This document shows positions 44,274 to 55,567 of a stretch of 64,000 bases of DNA, one piece after another. The notes under the pieces were generated by a model, which saw only the letters and a list, made by a program, of their open reading frames with translations, was not told the origin of the DNA and did not search any database. The DNA comes from Adiantum capillus-veneris (taxonomy: Eukaryota; Streptophyta; Polypodiopsida; Polypodiales; Pteridaceae), in NCBI GenBank assembly GCA_014529385.2, contig CM043959.1:63193753-63257752 (forward strand), given 5' to 3'. The stretch's first letter is position 1; each line of letters opens with the position of its first letter. Position numbers and translations under genes: made by a program.

Positions 44274-46752
44274 CTACTTTCCAATCTGACTTATATCAGC
44301 TGATTCAGCTGGCAATGTTTGGATCTTTGGACTTCTTATTGCTTCCTGACTTTTTGCAACCTCATTCTTCTTAACTTCTGGCTTTGGTGGCATTGTTTTC
44401 TCGATAGCTATCATGGTTGCTTTTTGCTCTGTTTGATCTACACTTGCTATTGCCTGATTTTCTTTAAGCTCTTCTGCAGTTTTGTTTGATGGAGATGAAT
44501 CATCTTCAATAAGCTTTGCTTTGGCATCGGTCCCCATTTTAACTGTGCTCAAGGACTTTGTGTTGTCACTCGCGGGTGACCAGTCTTGGTCTTCATTCTT
44601 TGTTGTCTTTGAAGATTGCATCTTCATTGAACTCTGTATCTGTTGGACTATTTGGGCCATTGGCATTCCCATTATGATGTCGTTTGTCATGTCCTTTTGC
44701 TGTGATCACATGAAATTGAGCTATGATGATCTGTGAACTTACTTCAATGGTGGTGGAGATGATTCCCGAATGTTCTGCTCGTTTGTCTCTAGATATGCTT
44801 ACAAATCCAGGAGCATCTTCCAACTGTGGTTGCCGACATCCTTTCCAAGTGCGAAAAGACATGAGGTTCTCGTCTAGTTGAAAATCTAGCTTTACTTCGC
44901 TTGAGAGCGTCTCTTCGTTCTCATTGGTGATGTTGCACTTGATCTTCTTAGGATTTCTTTTTGTATTGACTGCTTTTGTTGTGGTAGTGTCCTTTGGTTG
45001 AGCTTCTTCTACATTGTCTTTGTCTTGATCACTTGCTTCCATTGATGTTGGTTCCATTGGCTGTAATATTGCACCTTTTTGAAATTGTTGAGCATTGTGT
45101 GTCTGCATTTGAGTAACTTTTGATCTTAAAAGATCCACTGTACTTTCTGGCAGAATCTGTCTCTTTGGAGGATATTTTGGTGGTGACCTTTGTGTAGATT
45201 TTTGGAGTATTTTCTGGTACTAGAGCTAAGCTTGATGAATTTGTAGCTCCCCCCTTCCTAGGGTGATCACTATAGCCTGCTTCATTGTAAGAGTTAAAAA
45301 TTGTTTGGCTTTGGTTTAGTCTCACCTTTTGGGACTGTGAAGGTACACTTTGGGTAGCAAGGTGACGTTTGGCATCTGTAAACCTTCTGCATAGTTTCCT
45401 ATGTATCTCCGTAAAACATGACAAATTATTCCCCAAGTTAAGCTGTAGATAGCATTATATTTTCCCTGATATTGTCTATCCCATGGGTCTCCTATGATAT
45501 GAGCTTCTGTGGTTTCAGGACCCAAGGCATCCATAGATGTTAAACTCTTGTCTATACCTACGACTATTTTGGTTACAGTATATGCTCGTCTGGTCACAAC
45601 ATCGAAGCTTAATTTCCAATGGAGGAGAGTTTGGCTCTGAACAGACTTTTGGGTTCACTCGGGTAATATCCTTCATCTCTAGAGAGGATGGGCTATAATA
45701 GATTCTTTCCTCTGAAATGAACCATCCTTTCTGATCTATCACTGGACGTACTTCTATGAGCTGGTATGTGGGCCATTCAAACATTGGTTGATCCTTTTTG
45801 TACAATTTCCCTTTTTGGTCTACATAGTGTGCATATGAATTATGTGTACCATACAATGCTAAGAACATTATGTTTGATGTGTCCCTTAGACTCGTGAATG
45901 ATTGCACACTTGTGGCAGTGGATGCAAAATCATTTGCAAACCTAATAAATTTTCAACCTTTGGTGATATCTCGACACCTTCACCGAATTCTTGCAGGAAT
46001 TTGTTGTTCAAAGAATTAATTTTAAGCTTTTCAAGTGCATGTGTATCTTTATGCTGATTTTGAACTTGCAGTGTTTTTATTGGTGCTTCTAATGATAATG
46101 TAGAATCATTTGATTGCATTAAAGGTGACGAGCTAGATGCACTTACATCGAGATTTGCATTTTCAATTTGCTCTGTACTTTGCTTGGCAGTTGATATGTC
46201 CCTGTTGTTTGGATTTCTTGGAGAAAAATGTCCACCTTTTTGTCCACAATCTGAGCAATACGCCATGGCTGGCGGTATTTCATTTGGCTCTGTCATGTCA
46301 AGCTCTATCTGAGAAGTTTTTGATTCTATGCTTGCCAAGTTGTCGACATCTTCTTTCAAAACACTGAGCATCAACCTGTAGACTACTTCATCTTGACCTT
46401 TGTACCGTCTTTGGCTTGGTTCTCCAATTAGAGTGGCTTCTATTAGTTGATCTATTGGATCTTTTAATTTTGGTTCTCGACGATAGATCTGACCACTGTA
46501 ATCCATGTACAATGATCCTGATTGCATATGCGCTAAACGGATGCTTTGCAGACTTGTGCAGATTTCACTTGGGTTAATTTTTTGCACTTCTATCTGCATT
46601 TCGTCTTTGATCTTGCAATACCTGGATCCATTGAAGTCTTTGAACATCTGGGAGTTTTTTGAATCTGGCTTTACTCTCATCAATAGGATCTTGGCTCTCA
46701 TCCTTCTTTTACTGCTCATAAGATACCTATGACCTTTTGTATCTGCATACAA
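44274..46752 (-). pseudogene. E9 decayed polyprotein, unknown, with internal repeats
   Basis: Six overlapping open parts in alternating phases indicate one long frame broken by several frameshifts. No gag capsid pattern is clear. A degenerate knuckle, YCSDCGQKGGHFSPRNP, lacks its last Cys. A repeated module is visible: DPIDQLIEATLIGEPSQRRY and KGQDEVVYRLML near 46.4 kb, PTYQLIEVRPVIDQKGWFIS near 45.8 kb, and TTEAHIIGDPWDRQYQGKY near 45.5 kb. The segment at 45.1-44.3 kb is Asn/Lys/Glu-rich. By position it replaces Gag. I cannot assign a function. Confidence 0.5.
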
Positions 46753-49700
46753 AACCTTATTCCCAATGTAGCCATATACTATAAAATTTGCTCTACTGTA
46801 CTTTAACTCTCAGCTCGAGATGAGTCTATGTCGACTGGTTCTATAAAAACTGTCTCCTAGAAAAGTTTGGTATTGATTAGCCAAAAAAATTCCTACTCGG
46901 GTTTGATAACATTGCTTTTGCCAAAGTACTTTTGGCAATTGATTTCTCTCAGACTCACAAGAGTTGATTAACTCTAGCTCGAAAGTGTCAGAATTGATTG
47001 CAACCTTTGAAATGATGAAAATCTAGGCCTTGAATAACCTAACCTTCAGAATAGATTGTTATCCTTTTTTTCCACTTGACTTGAATTCAACTCTTATCAA
47101 GCTCCCAATTCTTTGCCTACAACCTGGTTCTTCAATCTGAGCTAAGTGAGTCAGCAAATAAGATTTCCAAATTCTGTCCTTGCAAGGAGCTAAAGGACTA
47201 ATCTGCAACTTGAAACTGATTTAACAGGTACCAATTTGGATCCGATGGAACCCAAAATTGACCAGTGGCCTTGTATTATGTTGTTCTAGCATTGTACAAG
47301 CTCAAAAATCAAAAATCTTGTCTTTGGGACTCAAAAGTAAATAATTGTGATTATTTACTTTTCTCAATATTTACACTTTTTACGCTTGTTTTGCCAAGTA
47401 ATCACCTTGTGTGGTCTTTGGACAAGTTTGGTTGAGCTTGAACAAGATTTGTCCAAGTGATCAACTATTTAGTGTCCGCAGACTCTGATTTCAAAAATCT
47501 GTCTTAAGTCTCAATTTTGTGATCCAAGTTTAACCAAATTTGATTTGTGGAGTCTACTTGATATGCTTGACCTTGTGGTATACTCAGTTGTGCAAAATTT
47601 CTCAATTATGGAGCAGATGTAAATAATCGCGACTATTTACTTCTAGTATTTTTTATAACTTCTTGCCAAAATGTTAATACAAAGCTGGTTAAGCAGCTTA
47701 ACTTAAGCTCCCTAGCCAAGTTTCACTGAGTTTGGATAATCCCTGTTGATCAATTTGTCAATATTTTTTTGTCCACAGACTGACTTTACAAATCTGGCCA
47801 CAATTTTCATTTTAATGATCCAAATCTTACCAAATTTGATTTGTGTGCTCAATATAACATGATAAAACTGGTGGTATGCTTAGTTGGTCAAAAAAGTTAA
47901 AAAATATGACAAACGTAAATAATCGCGATTAATGACTTCTGATTTTTTTTTTGCATCTTTTAGGTCATCTAACCATATACACTTGTTAAATACTTCAATC
48001 TAAAATACTTCAATCTAAGCCTATGAGTCAAGTTTCATTGAATTTGATCGAGATTTACCAAGGCACACTCAAGTTCTCAACATTTAGTACAAATTTCAAT
48101 TTTAACCAAGTTTTTGGTCTGTTTTGTGATCCAAACTCTATGAGCCTTCACAAAAGATGTTTGTAATTATACACAAAATCTCTAGTATCAACCTTGATTA
48201 GTTTTGAGCCAAAAGTAAATAATCGTGATTATTTACTTTTGACCTAAAATGGACAATTGTTTCAACTTTTTCAGTGGACAGTCTTTTTATGATCTATTTT
48301 GAGCCTTTGAGTCAAGCTAAAATATAATTTGAACAAGATTCATCAAGTCAGACACAATTTCTCGACAATCTGTATAGATTTCAGTCTTTTCATGTTTTTG
48401 GTCTGTTTTGTGATCCAAACTCTATGAACCTTCACAAAAGATGTTTGTAATCATGCATAGAGTTTCTGGTATCAACCTTGATCAGTTTTGAGTCAAAAGC
48501 AAATAATCACGATTATTTACTTTAGACCTTAAATGGACAAATTTTTTAACTTTTTCAGTGGACAGTCTTTTTATGATCTATTTTGAGCCTTTGAGTCAAG
48601 TTAAACCTTAATTTGAACAAGATTCATCAAGTTATACAGAATTTCTTGACAATTAGTACGGATTTCAGTTTTTGCCAAGTTTTTGGTCTGTTTTGTGATC
48701 CAAATTTCACCAAATTTGATTTGTGTGGTCTACTTGATATGCTTGACCTTGTGGTATACTCAAATGTGCAAGATTATTAATTTTTATAGCAGATGTAAAT
48801 AATCGTGATTATTTACTCTAGCTATTTTTTTACAAGTTTTTGTCCCAATCTTGACACAGATCTGTTAAACACTTCAACCTAAGGTCTCTAGCCAAGTTTC
48901 ATGAAGTTTGGACTATTTTTGGTTAAATGGTCATCAGTTTTCTGTCCGTAGACTGACTTTGCAAATTTGGACACAATTTTCAATACAATGATCCAAATCT
49001 TACAAAATTTGGTTTGTGGGCTTGATAAAACTAGTGGTATGCTAACTTCGTCAAAAAAGTTGAAAAATGGGAAAGACGTAAATAATCGCGATTATTTACA
49101 ACTGTCAACTATTTGTATCGTTTTGGTCAAATGAGCATGTACATATATCTATCACATCAATACAAGCCTATGAATCAAATTTCATCAAGTTTAGACATTT
49201 GTTTTTCCAAGTTACACTTAAGTTTTCAAAAGTCAATACAAACTTTAGTTTTTACCCATTTTTTTGCCAATTTGGTGATCCGAATCTTTTGTGTCTTTAC
49301 AAAAGTTGTTTGTACACATGCAATGAGTCAATGGTGTTGAACCTTGGTCAAATCTGAGTTAAAAGTTAATAACGATTATTAACTTCAGAGTTGAAATGAA
49401 CCATTTTTGCACTTTTTTCAAGGACAATCATTTTATGAGTTATTTTAAGCCTATGAATCAAGTCAAAACTTAATTTGGCCTAAAATGTCAAGAAAAAGTA
49501 AATAATCTGAGTTTTGACCAACTCTTGAAATTTTTACCTCAAAGTTTCCTTGAGCTTACCCACTGGTTCATATAACTTTTAAACTTACTCTCCAGTCGGA
49601 TTGAGTGGTTTGGAGTCTTTTCGTGCTATTTCTAGCCGTAGACCTGAAATTTTGCAACTTCCATTCACAACTCACACTTGATTCTTTCAGAGAGAGCAAT

Positions 49701-50055
49701 GTTCTGAAATCCACCTCGGATCCTACTTACCCTACTCGTAGGTTCTTATGCAATGGGGTTGTGGAAAGTGTTCACAAACACTCGTTTTCTTGTTTTTTAA
49801 GGTTTCCTAAGCATTGACTTTAAGACTTGTCTCGTCTATAAATCATTATCAAAATCCTACTCTAATCCTACAATCCTAAAATCCTAAAGACACTCGACAA
49901 GTACGATTACTTCCACGCTACCTCTACACGGCCAAAGAGGACAATCTTAGGCTATGTGGTTTCTAAAAGAAATTTTTTACTCTAGGAGATTCTAGAGGAA
50001 GTTAAAGGATAACTTCACAAGACTCTCGTGTTTTTCGCTAGTTTAGGTCTCTTCA
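46753..50055 (-). other. E9 leader region
   Basis: A 3.3-kb non-coding stretch between the primer site and the first codons, much longer than usual leaders. Its middle is the ~290-bp repeat array listed separately. The flanks (46.75-47.3 and 49.5-50.05 kb) are AT-rich and without open frames of note. Confidence 0.7.
47330..49510. repeat. ~290-bp tandem repeats, each centred on a palindrome
   Basis: Eight palindromic cores are centred near 47347, 47630, 47926, 48225, 48508, 48806, 49088 and 49373, 282-299 bp apart, with a half core at about 49500. The consensus core is AAGTAAATAATCG followed by its exact reverse complement. Sequences between cores fall into types: units near 47521 and 48705 share CTACTTGATATGCTTGACC, units near 47817 and 48988 share GTGGTATGCT and GTCAAAAAAGTT, units near 48119 and 48408 share ACAAAAGATGTTTGTAAT. 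Like types recur about 1.16-1.18 kb apart, a four-unit higher-order period. Confidence 0.85.
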
Positions 50056-50074
50056 CTCCCCAGCAGCGGCGCCA
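50056..50074 (-). promoter_or_regulatory. E9 primer-binding site, Athila/Tat type
   Basis: The minus strand reads TTTGGCGCCGCTGCTGGGGA just inside the 5' LTR, close to the TGGCGCCGTTGCCGGGG form used by plant Athila/Tat elements. It confirms orientation. Confidence 0.9.
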
Positions 50075-50076
50075 AA

Positions 50077-51080
50077 TGTGGGACGCGTGTCTAACCTCAC
50101 TATCCTATCTTATGGCAGTTTTAGTGAGAACCATGATTAAATTGTCAATCTATAGGATGAAGCTGACTCGACTAGTGTATAGAGCCTACAAGAGGTTGTC
50201 AATATCTCGGAAAACAACTAACAACTTGTATCTAACTCAAGCTACACTCAACTGACTGAAATCACCAAAAGCCAATCGCTCATCGGTAAACAAATCACAT
50301 CCGTTACAGCATCAAATAATATCCAAATGTAATGAAACTTCTAGGAAAAGTTTATAAGACCTAACCACACATGCTTGTAGTCTCAAACCCCACTTAAGGT
50401 CAAGTGTCAAAATCACGATTATTAACAGCAGTGGATTTTTGACCTAGTCGTTTTCGACCCAGAATGCATTTAAATGCTTAGCAATGTTTCCCGAATACCC
50501 CACCTATGCTTAGTTTTTTATTTTGAAGTGTAAATTCCTACTTATGATGAAATTTGGCCGTAGGTCGGCGACACCAAAAGCTAGGAAATACTGTGATGTG
50601 TTTACGTGAATGCGTAGAGCCGGTTGCAATGCAACAAACAAGACTGCAATGTGATAACCGCGGAGGGAGTAGGAAGCGTGAGAAGGAGAGAAGTGAGCAC
50701 CGTTAGCTCACGCTCTGTATTTCATTATCCAAAACTTAATAAAACCTTTACAAAGTTGGCTTTTATACCTTAGCCAAGGTCTAAAATATGTAATGTCCGG
50801 TGCCCAAGACCTTTTTAAGGCTCCACACTTATTATATCTGCAACCTAGGTACACTAACTGTCCTATGCTTTATATCTTGGAAATCTTATTAAGCCCGTAA
50901 CATGTTACAATTATCACAATGGCTAAATAAATCGGAAAATTACAATACATGGCCATTTTGGAGAAATGTGAAAAGTGTGTAACTCCAATCTTCACTGCTT
51001 CTTCATATTCATGTTTGATGTGTATTCATAAGGCTTTGATATTTAGCAGCTCCTGTTAGCTGGCATCGGTTCAGTTAACA
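50077..51080 (-). repeat. E9 5' LTR (1004 bp)
   Basis: Plus-strand ends are TGTGGGACGCGTG and CAGTTAACA, followed by CTAGG. It includes a palindrome-like ATCACGATTATTAAC near 50412, related to the leader array. Confidence 0.92.
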
Positions 51081-51085
51081 CTAGG

Positions 51086-51730
51086 TTACCACCTTATGCT
51101 TTAGGGTTGATCGTACAACTCATAGCTCAGTTACTGGTTATATGCCTTCTGAGTTGATGTATGGTAAGAAATCTATAATGCCAATTGACGATGTAATTTC
51201 CACATGGAATGTATTACCTTCGCAAGATGGAATGAGTAGGGAAGACCTTCTTGCTTTGCACATACAATAGTTAGAAAGAAGACCTCAAGATATTGAGAAT
51301 GCAGTAGTAGGATTGAAAGATGCAAGGTTAAATAATAAAGATAGATTTGATAAGAGGCATAGGCTCATACCTAAAGTTATTGAGGAAGGTGATTGGGTGT
51401 TGGTGTATGGCAGTAGTCTTGACAACCAGCATTCAACAATAAGAAAGCTTTCAAAGAGATGGTTTGGTCCTTATGTCAACATGTACATGGGAATGCGACT
51501 TACATCTTGCATGAACTAGATGAGACAAAAATGAAGATTCTTATCGCAGGGAAAAGAATCAAGTTATTCACAAGAAGAGGTGATACAGATCCCTTTGATT
51601 CACAGAAAAGTCAGAATGAAGTCTCTGATGAAAATTTTATGGATGTGGATGATGAACGAGAGGATGATGCGTTAGAATTTACTAGAAGTGGCGATGAGAT
51701 CGATATGTATGTTGACTTAAATGAAGAATG
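51086..51730 (+). pseudogene. E7 integrase, C-terminal part
   Basis: Resumes after E9 with RLPPYAL, then VDRTTHSSVTGYMPSELMYG and MPIDDVISTWNVLP, SREDLLALHIQ, a TAG, LERRPQDIENAV, NNKDRFDKRHRLIPKVIEEG, DWVLVYGSSLDNQHST and KLSKRWFGPYV. A +1 break follows, then HVHGNATYILHELDETKMKI and AGKRIKLFTRR. The WFGPYV...ATY.L.ELD part is a GPY/F-like integrase tail. It ends with an acidic stretch and stop at 51731. No chromodomain is visible. Confidence 0.85.
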
Positions 51731-51775
51731 AACCTGCAAAAGATATATGTGGCACATGCCGGAGGATGTGCAGGT

Positions 51776-51789
51776 TTAGAGGGGGTGGG
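51776..51789 (+). promoter_or_regulatory. E7 polypurine tract
   Basis: TTTAGAGGGGGTGGG directly precedes the TG that starts the 3' LTR, the expected primer for plus-strand synthesis in a plus-oriented element. Confidence 0.75.
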
Positions 51790-52845
51790 TGTCGTGCCAT
51801 GGCATGTGCATAATGTAAAAACTAAAATATCTACCTCACTCTCAATGCTTTTGTTATGTGGGATCGAATGCTATAATATACATAGTGTGATATATGCAAA
51901 AATAGATGCCACGGCTGCAATTGTGTACATACCTTGCCACGCAGGCGAGGCCCTAGACGTGGCACTATGGAATGCTTTTTCACATAAATATATACCTATT
52001 TTGATTTAGAAATGTACAAATGTCAAGTGTTTCGAAGTGGCACGCTCGTTTTGCCTAAAAAGTTCAATGCGGGCAATCTCGACAAAAAATAGTAGGTTGC
52101 GTACGTGGGCATAAAAGACGTGTCCAAAGTGCTTACCAAGTGGAAAAAAGAGGTTCAACATGAAAATTGAGCCCAATGGGATTTTTCCACAAATTCAGGG
52201 GATTTTTCCCAGGTCGTTTGGGATTTTTACGGACAAAAAGGGGCATTTTTGGGCAAAAGAATGGCTAAAAATGACCTAAAAATGGTCTAAAATAGCCTAA
52301 CAATAGCTCAAAATAGCTCAAAATGCCATATCAACGATGGTGGATTCGTTGCCTAAGTTGTGTGGGAGATTTTTGAGCCAAGAATCAGAGCCAAGAATCA
52401 GCTCATTTGGGCATATGAGGAAGGAGATACAACCATTCCTTTATAGGGTGCTAGTGTAGTCCTGTGCTGCTTCCACTACATGGTTGAGGCTGTGAGGCTT
52501 CCAATTAGGGTTTCCCCTCCTCAAATAACTACTTGGGCTTCTCCAATGAATTATTGAAGCTTCCATGAAATGGTCATGATGAGGAATTGAAGCGTCATTA
52601 TAAGGTTTTTAACAAGTCGAATGAGCACTACATCAATTGGGAGGGAGGCTACACCTAATCTTCACACACACAAGAGTTTTGAGTTAGTACTGGTTATTTT
52701 TTAAAGTGGAGATTTCATGGCTGGAGTCTTGTTCTTTTTTAGTGTGTTTTTGGCTTCAAATATTCTACGCCTTGTTTGATTTTGCTATGAGTCCTCACAG
52801 TCAGAGACCCGATGCTTTCCTAGTCGCACTGCGCACTTCTTGACA
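51790..52845 (+). repeat. E7 3' LTR (3' edge approximate)
   Basis: Starts TGTCGTGCCATGG right after the polypurine tract. No second LTR of E7 is present in the window, so the end cannot be paired; similarity to the E1 post-integrase segment begins at about 52850 (TATAACAGTGAG), which sets an upper bound. The interval has no protein-coding pattern. Confidence 0.6.
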
Positions 52846-52849
52846 ACAT

Positions 52850-54411
52850 ATAACAGTGAGACATGTGGGCACTCTTCCTCACAAGTCTCATGCACGACCA
52901 CTACCTGTTGCTACGTACTTGCCATCACCAAGCTTCCAGAACTCTTCGCTCCAACCTGAACCGTCCTCGTTTGACAGATTCTACTTGTCCCTATCTGACA
53001 CTACCTGATACACCTTGTTGGAGGTTAGGATACACAAGTAAGTCTTCTTTCTCTATAGCTTCATAGTCATTGCAGTATATGGGTCGCAAGAAAATGTTAG
53101 AGAAGATGCAAGACAAAATGAATGAGACTCCCGCACTCATTACTTCTATTCAGGCCTCCCTATCACTCATTCCATACACCAAGATACACCGATATGTGTT
53201 TAATGAGCAGGCAAAATCGTTGCTGCAATTATGGGATATGCATGTGGTAGTACATGCTACGAAGTTTAATTTTAATGCAGCCATTATTAAATAGGTTAGT
53301 TCCACTATTAATGGGAATTAAATAATGGTGACACCTGATTGCTTACGCCTTCAGATTTCCCAACGAGAAAAAGCCCAGCACAGCATCTGCAGACCAGATC
53401 AGTTTGACTCTTAAGGAAGATGAAGCAGCTAGAAAGAAAAGAAAGGTTGGTGGGCAAGGGATTCCAGTAGCTGCACTAGATGCTCCCTCAGCCTACATGT
53501 TTATTGCAGAAGCTATCATTCTGAAAAAAATCCAACATATGTGTCTGAGAAATTGTTTGCAATGCTGCTATGCCAAATTTTATCTCACAACGTCTTACAA
53601 CAGACTGCTATTGAAGTCATAGAGTCTATTCAAAGCTTGGTATGTCTGGCAGTTTTTATACTGGGCTAGTGCTCTAGGGGCCTTTCCCCGAGTAAAGCTG
53701 GCTTATAGTCCTGAGCCTATTCCATTAACTAAAAATGTGGAATTTTCTTCGGATGAAGAGGACCCAGGTAATCAATTGGCTATCACTAGGAAGAAGAAGA
53801 AGGCCAGTAGCTCAAAGAAACCCACGATTCTGTTAGAAAAGAGTACTGCTCTACTGAACAAACTTGAGAGTTAGGTCCAGTCCCTGCCCACTAAAAAATC
53901 TTATGAAGTCCAGACTTCAGCAATGCCCAAAGAGCAGACTCAAACAATAGTCAGCACTGAAAAAAGCCAACAAGAAGCAACAACTGAATGGATAACAAGA
54001 ACTGAACAGGTGGCAAGTGATACTAGCAAATAAAAGTGCAAAGCATTTGCCAACCTGATCACCAGATCTCCTTTCAGTGAACTGGATTTATCAGTGGTCA
54101 AGAAGGATAGGTTGTTACAACTGCAGAATAATCCTCTCAAAGGCAAATTAGTACTTCAAAAACCAAATTTTGCAACATTACCATATATGGCTCTAGTCAT
54201 GGTTTATGAGCAACTGAATCTAATTCATCTACAATAGTCAATGGTTGAGCGTCAATCATCCAAGCATCATGGAACACTATTGTCCATTCCTTAGGACAAA
54301 TGATGGATGTATCAGTTTCCAGTGAAGAAGTGGCTAGGCTGAAAGAAGAATTGGGAAGTAACTAACATCAGATTCTGGAACTTCAGAAAAAAATTGATGA
54401 TCACTCTCTCA
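52850..54411 (+). pseudogene. E6 post-integrase ORF copy (unknown, coiled-coil-like end)
   Basis: The first 450 bp match 2640-2160 on the minus strand (LFLTSLM, CPYLTLPDTPC, MGRKKMLEKMQD, IPYTKIHRYVFNEQA, LLQLWDMHVVV). Beyond this the copy continues further than E1: EDEAARKKRKVGGQGIPVAA, SAYMFIAEAIILKKIQHM, EFSSDEEDPGN followed by KKKKASSSKKP (acidic then basic, NLS-like), many Gln/Thr/Glu and VARLKEELGS..HQILELQ, a heptad-like end. At least three frameshifts and several TAG stops occur. Function unknown. It is cut at 54411 by the CACTA element E10. The extra reach shows the ORF was at least about 450 codons long. Confidence 0.55.
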
Positions 54412-54582
54412 CACTACAAGAGGTAATTCGCATTAACGATGCTCGCAGTGGGACGCTCAAAAGTGAAAATCCACGGCGTCGCTATGAGCCTCGCTATGGG
54501 CATTGCTATAGGCATCGTTATTCTATTTGTTGCATAGCAACGCCTATAACGACGCCCATAGCGACGTCGACAAGGGTAAAAA
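54412..54582 (+). repeat. E10 terminal and subterminal repeats
   Basis: CACTACAAGAGG at the edge; then GGCGTCGCTATGAG, CTCGCTATGGGC, GCTATAGGCATCG, ATAGCAACGCCTATAACGACG and CCCATAGCGACGTCG. The latter two are near inverted complements of the former, giving a hairpin-like arrangement around 54530. Such subterminal motifs are binding sites for a CACTA-encoded regulator (TNPA-type) in other plants. Confidence 0.75.
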
Positions 54583-54655
54583 ATAATCTGAGAGCGCCAG
54601 AAACTCAGATCTTAGATCTCAGTTTTTGGCTCTCAAGCAAAAGAGCTCTCTCTAT

Positions 54656-54663
54656 CCCCCCCC

Positions 54664-54709
<46 letters not shown>
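54656..54709. repeat. Compound microsatellite C25-(AC)n
   Basis: 25 C (54656-54680) followed by (AC)14 (54681-54709). Long frames crossing it encode poly-Pro and Thr-His repeats and are artefacts. Confidence 0.97.
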
Positions 54710-54713
<4 letters not shown>

Positions 54714-54806
54714 TGAGGAGAGGAAGGAGAGCTAGGTATGCTCCTTCCCTCTCCTCTCTCGCATGTTCCCTTCCCCTATTTCTCTCTCTCTCCCTCTCTC
54801 CCACAG

Positions 54807-54833
54807 ACACACACACACACACACATTGTGTCT

Positions 54834-54899
<66 letters not shown>
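54807..54899. repeat. Compound microsatellite (AC)n ... (AG)n
   Basis: (AC)9 at 54807-54824 and (AG)31 at 54837-54899, just upstream of the transposase start. Length is likely polymorphic. Confidence 0.97.
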
Positions 54900-54902
<3 letters not shown>

Positions 54903-54961
54903 CGAAGGATGCCAATAGAAGATTAAATTTATGTCCAAGTTATAAGGTTTTTACCTTCATT

Positions 54962-55498
54962 ATGAGTGGTGATGAGGATGTGGGGCCGTCCAACAGAAAC
55001 ACCTATCTCTCAACAAGGATCTTATGTCCTTGTAGTCAATGCAAGCGTGCTATGCGACGGATAAGACGCGTTTCTTTGCAGCATGTTTGCAAATTCAGCG
55101 CATTTGATCAATATATTATAGATCGATTTGTTTCCAATTATAGCTCGTTGAACTCTGACGCTGGCCAACAGGTAGCAATCTTGCAACCAAATAGACATGT
55201 TCGCAGGCGCTTTGGTCGAGCAATATACGTGAGGCCACAAGATGTAGCCTCTGACAGCCCGAAGGATGATCATGTATACCACATTCTCAACAAGGCAATG
55301 TTTGAGCCCGAGATGGATGAAATGATCGGGACGATCATGGATTCAGAAAGGCTTATCTATGATGATATGAAAAGTGAAGCCGATACACCATTGTATGATG
55401 GAGCACGTGTGTCTAGATTGAAGGCACTCTTGGTTCTTCTCAGCATGCAGGAAAAGTTTGGATGGAGTGAAGCTAGCATCACAACGCTTTTGAGGTGA
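54962..55498 (+). CDS. E10 transposase first exon (transposase-associated domain)
   Basis: I start at the ATG at 54962 (MSGDEDVGPSN), the first Met after the microsatellite. The longer upstream frame only translates simple repeats. Residues ~20-45 give TRILCPCSQCKRAMRRIRRV, the CPC..C pattern of the domain at the N-terminus of TNP2-type transposases. Later parts (EPEMDEMIGTIMDSE, TPLYDGARVSRLKALLVLLS, EKFGWSEASITTLLR) match the segment before the catalytic domain. TTLLR is followed by AGGTGATC, a likely 5' splice site, and CACAG near 55567 is a possible acceptor. The exon is intact. It would bind DNA or partner proteins. Confidence 0.7.
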   Translation: MSGDEDVGPSNRNTYLSTRILCPCSQCKRAMRRIRRVSLQHVCKFSAFDQYIIDRFVSNYSSLNSDAGQQVAILQPNRHVRRRFGRAIYVRPQDVASDSPKDDHVYHILNKAMFEPEMDEMIGTIMDSERLIYDDMKSEADTPLYDGARVSRLKALLVLLSMQEKFGWSEASITTLLR

Positions 55499-55567
55499 TC
55501 TATTACAATGTGTTTACTTTAATAAAAAACTTTAGATGTATAACGATCTGATAGATAACTTACACAG

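Larger units (their letters stand above)
40544..51080 (-). mobile_element. E9: LTR element with 'WVPK' ORF, no RT or integrase
   Basis: LTRs of 994 bp (40544-41537) and 1004 bp (50077-51080) have TGTTAAC...CCCACA ends in element orientation. A clear Athila/Tat-type primer site and a polypurine tract (CGGAAGGGGGGAA) mark both sides. The target duplication is ATAGG (40539-40543) against CTAGG (51081-51085), one mismatch. Host E7 integrase resumes across it. Order on the minus strand: 3.3-kb leader with ~290-bp repeats, decayed polyprotein (46.75-44.3 kb), protease-like region (44.2-43.8 kb), 'WVPK' region (43.5-42.9 kb), 1.4-kb non-coding DNA, 3' LTR. No RT/RNase H/integrase motif was found, so it was non-autonomous like E5. 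Confidence 0.9.
34255..52845 (+). mobile_element. E7: plus-strand Ty3/gypsy element of a separate lineage
   Basis: Gag end, protease, RT, RNase H and integrase occur in order on the plus strand, interrupted by E8 (35064-37428) and E9 (40544-51080), with a polypurine tract and 3' LTR start at 51790. Its RT reads VPKKNGSLRFIQDMKPVNKAT where E1 and E2 have the usual CVDYR-type motif, so it is a different Ty3/gypsy lineage. No 5' LTR is visible: the element is truncated in gag next to E6. A deletion removes the RT thumb to RNase H start near 39.41 kb. Many in-frame TAG stops fall where related sequence has Gln. Confidence 0.85.

Noticed and set aside
47330-49510. Centromeric satellite array
   Set aside because: The unit length is satellite-like, but only about eight units occur and they lie precisely within the leader of E9, between primer site and coding region.
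54626-54961. N-terminal extension of the transposase frame (poly-Pro, Thr-His, Arg-Glu repeats)
   Set aside because: It is a read-through of C25/(AC)n/(AG)n repeats. The transposase-associated domain starts after the ATG at 54962.
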